DNA from: Bacillota bacterium
Lineage (GTDB): Bacteria; Bacillota; Clostridia; Oscillospirales; Oscillospiraceae
Reading direction: 5' to 3'
Length of the DNA: 64,000 nucleotides
Assembly: GCA_021768085.1 (NCBI GenBank)
Contig: JAETOJ010000007.1
Span: 62,001 to 126,000 of the forward strand
Shown here piece by piece: positions 59,322-64,000 of the stretch; within the stretch, counting starts at the first letter, position 1; each line of letters starts with the position of its first letter. The position numbers were made by a program, and so were the translations under genes. The notes under the pieces are model-generated. The model was not told where the DNA came from, did no database searches, and was given only the letters and a program-made list of their open reading frames with translations.

Positions 59322-60059
59322 GTGATAAAAGCAGCGTTTTGCGACGACGATATCAATGCGTTGGGTGAAATGCAGGTATTCTTTGACCAGTACCGCAGGG
59401 AGCGGAACCGGGAGATCCTCTATACGGCCTTTCATAGCCCGATAGAGCTGATGGCCGAAATTGAGCGGGGCACCCGGTTTGATGTTCTGTTTCTGGATAT
59501 CCTGATGCCCGGAGAGAATGGGATTGAAACCGCAGCAGAGATTCGCGCGTATGACCGCAATGTAAAGATCATTTTTTTAACCTCCTCCACTGAGTTTGCC
59601 GTGCAGTCCTACACGGTGGAGGCATATTTCTATCAGCTCAAGCCGCTGCGGTGGGAAAGCTTTTCCCGTGTGATGGACTCTGCGTTGGAAAAGTGTGAGC
59701 AGGAGCAAGAAACCAGTCTGATCCTGCACTGCAAAAGTGGGATCACCCGCCTTGACCTGGGGCGTCTAGAATTCTGCGAGGTGATTCACCGGACGCTGCT
59801 GTTCCATCTGTCCTCCGGGAAGGTGCTGGAAAGTACCGGCAGTTTGGACGAGCTAAGCCGCCGTCTGGCTCCTCTGGGCTGTTTCCTGCGTCCCCACCGC
59901 TCCTATCTGATCCATCTGGGCTATGTGCAGAGTATTTCCTACCGGACCGTCACCATGTCCAGCCTGACGAAGATTCCCATTCCCAGAGGAAAATACAATG
60001 AGATTAAGGACGCGTTTTTGGCGTATGCGTTCCGGAACGGGCAGGTGAACTTATATTGA
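59322..60059 (+). CDS. LytTR-type response regulator
   Basis: A 245-residue protein starting at GTG 59322 after GGGGGGAG; the track begins seven codons upstream. The receiver domain has CDDD near the start and FDVLFLDILMPGENG with the phospho-Asp. The LytTR DNA-binding domain (about 140-245) includes FLRPHRSYLIHLGYVQ. It pairs with the GHKL kinase that follows with a TTGA overlap. AgrA-like regulators of this type control surface and secreted proteins; the downstream lipoprotein, LemA and DUF2207 genes are possible targets. Confidence 0.92.
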   Translation: MIKAAFCDDDINALGEMQVFFDQYRRERNREILYTAFHSPIELMAEIERGTRFDVLFLDILMPGENGIETAAEIRAYDRNVKIIFLTSSTEFAVQSYTVEAYFYQLKPLRWESFSRVMDSALEKCEQEQETSLILHCKSGITRLDLGRLEFCEVIHRTLLFHLSSGKVLESTGSLDELSRRLAPLGCFLRPHRSYLIHLGYVQSISYRTVTMSSLTKIPIPRGKYNEIKDAFLAYAFRNGQVNLY

Positions 60060-61348
60060 GAGCGCCAACCCTGATCTCTGTGTTGAATGACGCGGCGGTG
60101 AGCATATTTGGTGGCTTGCTGTCCGCTTCCTTCTGTGGTGCCCTGGCCGTCCGACGCAGCCGCGGGATATTCTGGTTGGGCATGGCGCTGATGCTGTTTT
60201 CCCAAGGCGCGGTATATCTGATTTGGGACGCGGAATTCCGGCGGCAGGTCTATCCCCTCGTCGTACATCTGCCGCTGCTGATGCTGCTCCGTGTCCTGAC
60301 CGGAAAATGGTTGTGGTCGGCAGTCTCCATTCTGTCCGCCTATCTGTTCTGCCAGATGCGGCGATGGCTGGCGCTTTTTGTGGCGGCGGCGCTGCCAGAG
60401 ATGGAGATGATACAGCAGCTTGCCGAGCTGGCGTTCACGGTGCCGCTGCTGTTGATTTTTCTGCGCTTTGCTGCCCCCGCTGTCCGGCAACTGATGGAAT
60501 ATCCGGTAAAAACCCAGTGCCAGTTTGGCTTGATCCCAGCCCTGTACTATGCCTTCGATTACCTGACCCGAATTTATACAGACCTTTTGTCCAGAGGCTC
60601 TCCGGTGGTGGTGGAGTTCATGCCCACTGTCTGCTGCGGGGCCTATCTGGTCTTTTTGCTGCATAATTCCGCGCAGGAGCACAAGCGCAGCCTACTCCGG
60701 CAGACGCGGGATAATCTGAATCTTCAGGTAGCCCAGGCTGCTCGGGAAATCAGTGCCCTGCGGGAGTCTCAAGCCCTGGCTGCCTGGCACCGACACGATT
60801 TGCGCCATCATCTGCAATATCTGCTGTCCTGCATCGAAAACGAACAGACAGAGCGGGCAAAGAACTATATTTCCAGGATTTGTGCGGAGATTGAATCCCA
60901 GCGGATACAGCGCTATTGTGAAAACGAGGCCGTCAATCTGATCCTCTCCTCTTTTGCCAAGCGGGCAGAGAGAATAGGGGTTGATCTGGATATTCGGGGG
61001 ACGCTCCCCGACGTGATCTCCGTTTCAGACAACGATCTGTGTGTGCTCCTCTCCAATGCGCTGGAAAACGCCCTCCACGCCTGCTTGCCTCTCGCTGAGG
61101 CGGGAACTGCCTGCACCATCAGCGTAGAGTTCCTGTATCATGAGCTTCTCGGTCAGAATGGCAGGCTGTTCCTACAGATCATCAACCCTTGTCAGGGGGA
61201 AGTGCTGTTTGAAAAGGGAATTCCGGTGTCCAGTCAGCCGGGACATGGGCTCGGGACTCAGAGCATCTGCACCGTTGTGGAGCGGTACGGCGGCGGATGT
61301 TCCTTTTTCACGCAGAACGGCCAGTTTATCCTGCGGCTATTTCTCTAA
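60056..61348 (+). CDS. GHKL-type sensor histidine kinase (AgrC-like)
   Basis: A 430-residue protein with six or seven N-terminal membrane helices (about 1-200) and a cytoplasmic GHKL domain. The phospho-His region reads WHRHDLRHHLQYLLSCI; the ATP-binding parts are NALENALHAC (N box) and GHGLGTQSI. Starts at TTG 60056 overlapping the TGA of the regulator gene; a GTG 24 bases on is an alternative. It probably senses a peptide or other small ligand in the membrane. No AgrB/AgrD-like pair is seen in the window. Confidence 0.9.
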   Translation: MRAPTLISVLNDAAVSIFGGLLSASFCGALAVRRSRGIFWLGMALMLFSQGAVYLIWDAEFRRQVYPLVVHLPLLMLLRVLTGKWLWSAVSILSAYLFCQMRRWLALFVAAALPEMEMIQQLAELAFTVPLLLIFLRFAAPAVRQLMEYPVKTQCQFGLIPALYYAFDYLTRIYTDLLSRGSPVVVEFMPTVCCGAYLVFLLHNSAQEHKRSLLRQTRDNLNLQVAQAAREISALRESQALAAWHRHDLRHHLQYLLSCIENEQTERAKNYISRICAEIESQRIQRYCENEAVNLILSSFAKRAERIGVDLDIRGTLPDVISVSDNDLCVLLSNALENALHACLPLAEAGTACTISVEFLYHELLGQNGRLFLQIINPCQGEVLFEKGIPVSSQPGHGLGTQSICTVVERYGGGCSFFTQNGQFILRLFL

Positions 61349-61475
61349 GGCCACTGTCGATTCAGTACAATTTCGGTGCGATTGATGCGCCACCCCTCCT
61401 TTTTGAGCGGGCGTCGCTCATAATGATGACGCGGGCTGGCAGTCCGCATACATAAATCAGGAGGATTGATTTAAA

Positions 61476-61874
61476 ATGAAAAAACTGGTGTCCCTTTTGC
61501 TGGCGCTGATGATGTGCGCCTCCCTGGCCGCCTGCGGTGGCGACGAAACCCCCGAGCCCACCGATAACGGCGGCGGTACAGGCGTTGTCACTGACGAGGC
61601 CCTGAAGCCCCTGGCCGAGGCCTACAACAAGCTTGCCCCGCTGTATAACGAGGCGTATGAGAACGCCGAAGCCAACGGCTGGATGGAGGACGAGCAGACC
61701 GCCGCTGAAATCCAGGCGCTGGGTGCCACGCTGGGCCCCATTGGCACCAGCCTGACCGGGGAATCCGATGCGCTGGAGGGCGCTGACATCGAGGGCATGA
61801 CCGCCACGCTGGAGGGGCTGCTTCCCACCGTCGAGGAGCTGGTTGAGCGGGTTTCCGTTCCCTACGAGGGTTGA
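61476..61874 (+). CDS. Small acidic lipoprotein
   Basis: A 132-residue predicted lipoprotein with the lipobox SLAACGG (Cys about residue 20), a Thr/Pro/Gly-rich linker and a helical acidic domain with two long helices. It begins after AGGAGG and 127 bases downstream of the kinase gene. The family is not recognised. It precedes lemA on the same strand and may belong to the same operon. Confidence 0.75.
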   Translation: MKKLVSLLLALMMCASLAACGGDETPEPTDNGGGTGVVTDEALKPLAEAYNKLAPLYNEAYENAEANGWMEDEQTAAEIQALGATLGPIGTSLTGESDALEGADIEGMTATLEGLLPTVEELVERVSVPYEG

Positions 61875-61964
61875 GAGAAGTTCCATTGATACGGCTGCGG
61901 CGGATGCGGGCAAATCCGCATCCGCCGTTTTCCGCTTTCTTATACGAAGAAAGGAACATGAATT

Positions 61965-62513
61965 ATGGGAATTGTTATTGCCGTTGCGGTCATCGTACTC
62001 CTGGTGCTGTGGGCTGTCTCCTGCCAGCGGAAGCTGGCAGTGATGGACGAGAACATCAACAACGCCATGGCCCAGATCGGCGTTCAGCTCTCCTCCCGCT
62101 TTGACGCACTCACTGCCCTGTTAGATTTGACTAAGGGCTACGCCGACCACGAGTCCCAGACACTCATCGAAACTGTTAAGTCCCGGCGGAGCGTCATCAC
62201 GGCCACCTCCACGCCGGACGACGTGCTGAAGCAGGAGGGCGTGATCTCCGAGGCTCTGGGCCGCATCTCCATGGTAGCGGAGCGGTATCCCGAACTGAAA
62301 GCCAATGAGAACTACGCCAAGTGCATGAATGCCGTGGACAGCTATGAAAAAATGGTGCGCACCAGCCGCCTGATCTACAACGATTCCGTCACCAAACTCA
62401 ACCGCGCCATCCGTATGCTTCCCACCTGTCTGATTGCGGGAATGCTGGGCTTCCGGCAGCGGGACTACCTGGAGGCGGCAGAGGATAAGGCGGATATGCC
62501 CAACATGAAGTGA
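61965..62513 (+). CDS. lemA: LemA-family protein
   Basis: A 182-residue protein with one N-terminal membrane helix and a helical body matching LemA: RFDALTALLDLTKGYADHE, then YPELKANENYAK and NRAIRMLPTCLIAGMLGF. LemA proteins are associated with envelope stress and DUF2207 proteins; their role is unclear. It is followed after 4 bases by a DUF2207 gene. ATG 61965 follows AAAGGAACATG. Confidence 0.9.
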   Translation: MGIVIAVAVIVLLVLWAVSCQRKLAVMDENINNAMAQIGVQLSSRFDALTALLDLTKGYADHESQTLIETVKSRRSVITATSTPDDVLKQEGVISEALGRISMVAERYPELKANENYAKCMNAVDSYEKMVRTSRLIYNDSVTKLNRAIRMLPTCLIAGMLGFRQRDYLEAAEDKADMPNMK

Positions 62514-62517
62514 GCTC

Positions 62518-64000
62518 ATGAGAAAAAAGCTCACAGCCGTTTTCCTCGCGTGTTTTTGTGCCCTGCTGTGCACCCCGGCGGCACTGGCGTCTAACCGGGT
62601 GCCAGAGCTGGAGATTTCTGTGGCGCTGCGTCCCGATGGATCCGCCACCGTCACCCAGGTCTGGACAGCGGAAACCGATGAGGGAACAGAATTCTATCTT
62701 GCCTGCAAGGACAGCGGCTATCTGACCATCACGGATTTTTCCGTCTCTGATTCAGACGGGGCCTACGCCTTTGTGGAGGACTGGGATGTGAACGCCTCCT
62801 TTGAGGAAAAGGCGAATCGGTGCGGCATTGTGGAGACAAACGACGGTGTGGAGTTGTGCTGGGGGATCAGTGAATACGGTCCCCGCCGGTATACCATTAC
62901 CTATGTTCTCCACGGTCTGGTAGGCGCCTATTCCACTGCTGACGGCTTCAACCACCGATTTGTGGACGAGATGAGCACCTTTCCCACAACTGTGTCATTG
63001 ACTGTTTCCAGTGAGGATGGCACGCCTCTGACCGAAGAAAACTGCGGGATCTGGGCTTTCGGATATGACGGATCCATCTGGTTTGAAAGCGGTGTGATCC
63101 GAGCCAAAAGTGAAAGTCCGTTGGAAAGCGGCCAGCACATGACGGTTATGGTGTCGCTGGAGAAGGGGATCCTCACCCCCCTGCGCCAGGTGGACGGCAG
63201 CTTTGATGTGGTGAAGGAGCAGGCCTTTGAGGGTAGCGACTATGAGGAGGATGCCGGCCCCGCCGAAATCCTCATGGTGCTGGGCATTCTGGCCGCCATT
63301 GTCGGGATCATTGTCCTGGGCGCCACAGCCGCCGCCCGGATGCGGAAGGCCAAGCTGAACCGGCGGACAAAACAGGTGGAATACTTTCGGGACGCACCCA
63401 ACAACGGCAATTTGAATGTGACTTATCGGCTGGGAACCGCCTGTGAGCTGTGCAGGGAGGATTCCCTACTTGGGGCCTATCTGCTGCGGTTGATCGGCGA
63501 CGGTGCTTTGGAACCGGAGGAGACCGGGGCGAATTCCCCCCAGGTGGATCTGAGGCTGATCCACCCACCCAGAAACGGCAATTCCTATGACGATGCCTTC
63601 TACACCATTTTGGAGGCAGCGGCGGGGGTCGACGGAGTGCTACAGGCCAAAGAGCTGGAGCAGCTCTGCGATCGAAACGCCAAACCCCTGGCCGGCTTCG
63701 CGAACTCTTGCCGGCAGGACGCCGACCGGACGCTGATCCGCGCCGGCTGCTATCGGGGCGCGGTCTGCGAGGGTGTAAAAAGCCTGACGGAACAGGGGCA
63801 GCGGCAGCTGGATGAAATCCTGGGGCTGAAGCGGTTCCTGCTGGACTTCTCCCTGATCCATGAGCGGGGCGTGGGGGAGACGGTTATCTGGCAGGACTAT
63901 CTGATCTACGCCCATCTGCTTGGCATAGCGGATCAAGTGGCGCCCCAGATCCGCAGGCTCTATCCAGAGGCGTTGCCCCAGGTGGAGCGTTTTGAGCGGT
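62518..64000 (+). CDS. DUF2207-type membrane protein, 3' end outside window
   Basis: The frame is open from ATG 62518 to the right edge, which the ORF track lacks because there is no stop. At least 494 residues are seen: a signal peptide ending near ALAS, an outer domain starting with ISVALRPDGSATVTQ (the DUF2207 start), one membrane helix (about 245-270, IVGIIVLGATAA) and then a cytoplasmic part. DUF2207 proteins often follow lemA, as here. The function is unknown; a role in envelope processes is inferred from context. More membrane helices usually follow but lie outside the window. Confidence 0.83.
   Translation, partial: MRKKLTAVFLACFCALLCTPAALASNRVPELEISVALRPDGSATVTQVWTAETDEGTEFYLACKDSGYLTITDFSVSDSDGAYAFVEDWDVNASFEEKANRCGIVETNDGVELCWGISEYGPRRYTITYVLHGLVGAYSTADGFNHRFVDEMSTFPTTVSLTVSSEDGTPLTEENCGIWAFGYDGSIWFESGVIRAKSESPLESGQHMTVMVSLEKGILTPLRQVDGSFDVVKEQAFEGSDYEEDAGPAEILMVLGILAAIVGIIVLGATAAARMRKAKLNRRTKQVEYFRDAPNNGNLNVTYRLGTACELCREDSLLGAYLLRLIGDGALEPEETGANSPQVDLRLIHPPRNGNSYDDAFYTILEAAAGVDGVLQAKELEQLCDRNAKPLAGFANSCRQDADRTLIRAGCYRGAVCEGVKSLTEQGQRQLDEILGLKRFLLDFSLIHERGVGETVIWQDYLIYAHLLGIADQVAPQIRRLYPEALPQVERFER

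Noticed and set aside
1-64000. CRISPR arrays, rRNA, tRNA or insertion sequences
   Set aside because: No regularly spaced repeats, tRNA-like cloverleaf sequence, rRNA segments or transposase genes were seen on reading both strands.

Overview
The window reads as part of the chromosome of a GC-rich, Gram-positive-type anaerobe of the class Clostridia, most likely an Oscillospiraceae member related to Flavonifractor, Lawsonibacter or Intestinimonas. This placement is inferred from gene content and base composition; no database search was run. Pointers are a SpoIIIE/FtsK translocase, an acyl-CoA dehydrogenase of butyrate-producer type, a class A flavodiiron protein, a lysine riboswitch, CIRCE control of hsp20, DUF4358 lipoproteins, lipobox signal peptides and sigma-A-like promoters. 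No rRNA, tRNA or CRISPR array was seen.

Layout. 1-4 kb: end of an EEP-family hydrolase, a ferredoxin-type aldo/keto reductase, and a V4R plus degenerate-GGDEF pair. 4-9.5 kb: uppP-ftsK (minus) and a GH3-like protein with its own promoter. 9.5-14.2 kb: argG and argH (minus), separated by a transglutaminase/DUF4358 surface-protein pair behind a WalR-like box. 14.5-18.7 kb: an NhaC-type antiporter with an N-terminal CxxC segment under a lysine riboswitch, then tmk, a membrane protein and mscS. 18.8-24.2 kb: mtaB, a small AT-rich gene, a CNNM/CBS protein, an AEC carrier and a four-PepSY protein. 24.2-27.5 kb: flavodiiron protein fprA downstream of a three-part fusion of acyl-CoA dehydrogenase, ETF-alpha domain and rubredoxin, a plausible oxygen-reducing unit. 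27.7-34.1 kb: ABC-class ATPase, ECF S component, cysteine-desulfidase-like protein, and a trxB-ccdA-tlpA thiol relay. 34.2-36.2 kb: an ECF sigma factor with a translationally coupled membrane partner.

36.4-44.5 kb: a stand-alone GMP synthase ATP-pyrophosphatase subunit whose 3' end carries a 7.2-kb integrative mobilizable element. The element is bounded by 13-bp direct repeats (37340-37352 and 44517-44529). It carries a repressor, xis, int, mobC, an AAA ATPase broken by internal deletion, a MobV-type oriT and relaxase, and one cargo gene: a lipoprotein joining two DUF4358 domains to a transglutaminase. That cargo is a fused version of the chromosomal pair at 11-12.8 kb. Just beyond the right repeat lies what was probably the native guaA terminator.

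44.6-49.1 kb: DUF3795 gene, a HAD-hydrolase remnant, a TetR-ABC operon with a visible operator, and a divergent ferredoxin/Crp-Fnr pair. The Crp-Fnr leader shares a palindrome with the V4R promoter at 1.9 kb. 49.4-55.5 kb: CIRCE-hsp20, an MBOAT/DHHW surface O-acylation pair, two membrane proteins and a nitrilase-family hydrolase. 55.8-64 kb: a chemoreceptor whose start is out of frame at a poly-A tract, a MerR regulator, a LytTR/GHKL two-component system, a small lipoprotein, LemA and a truncated DUF2207 protein.
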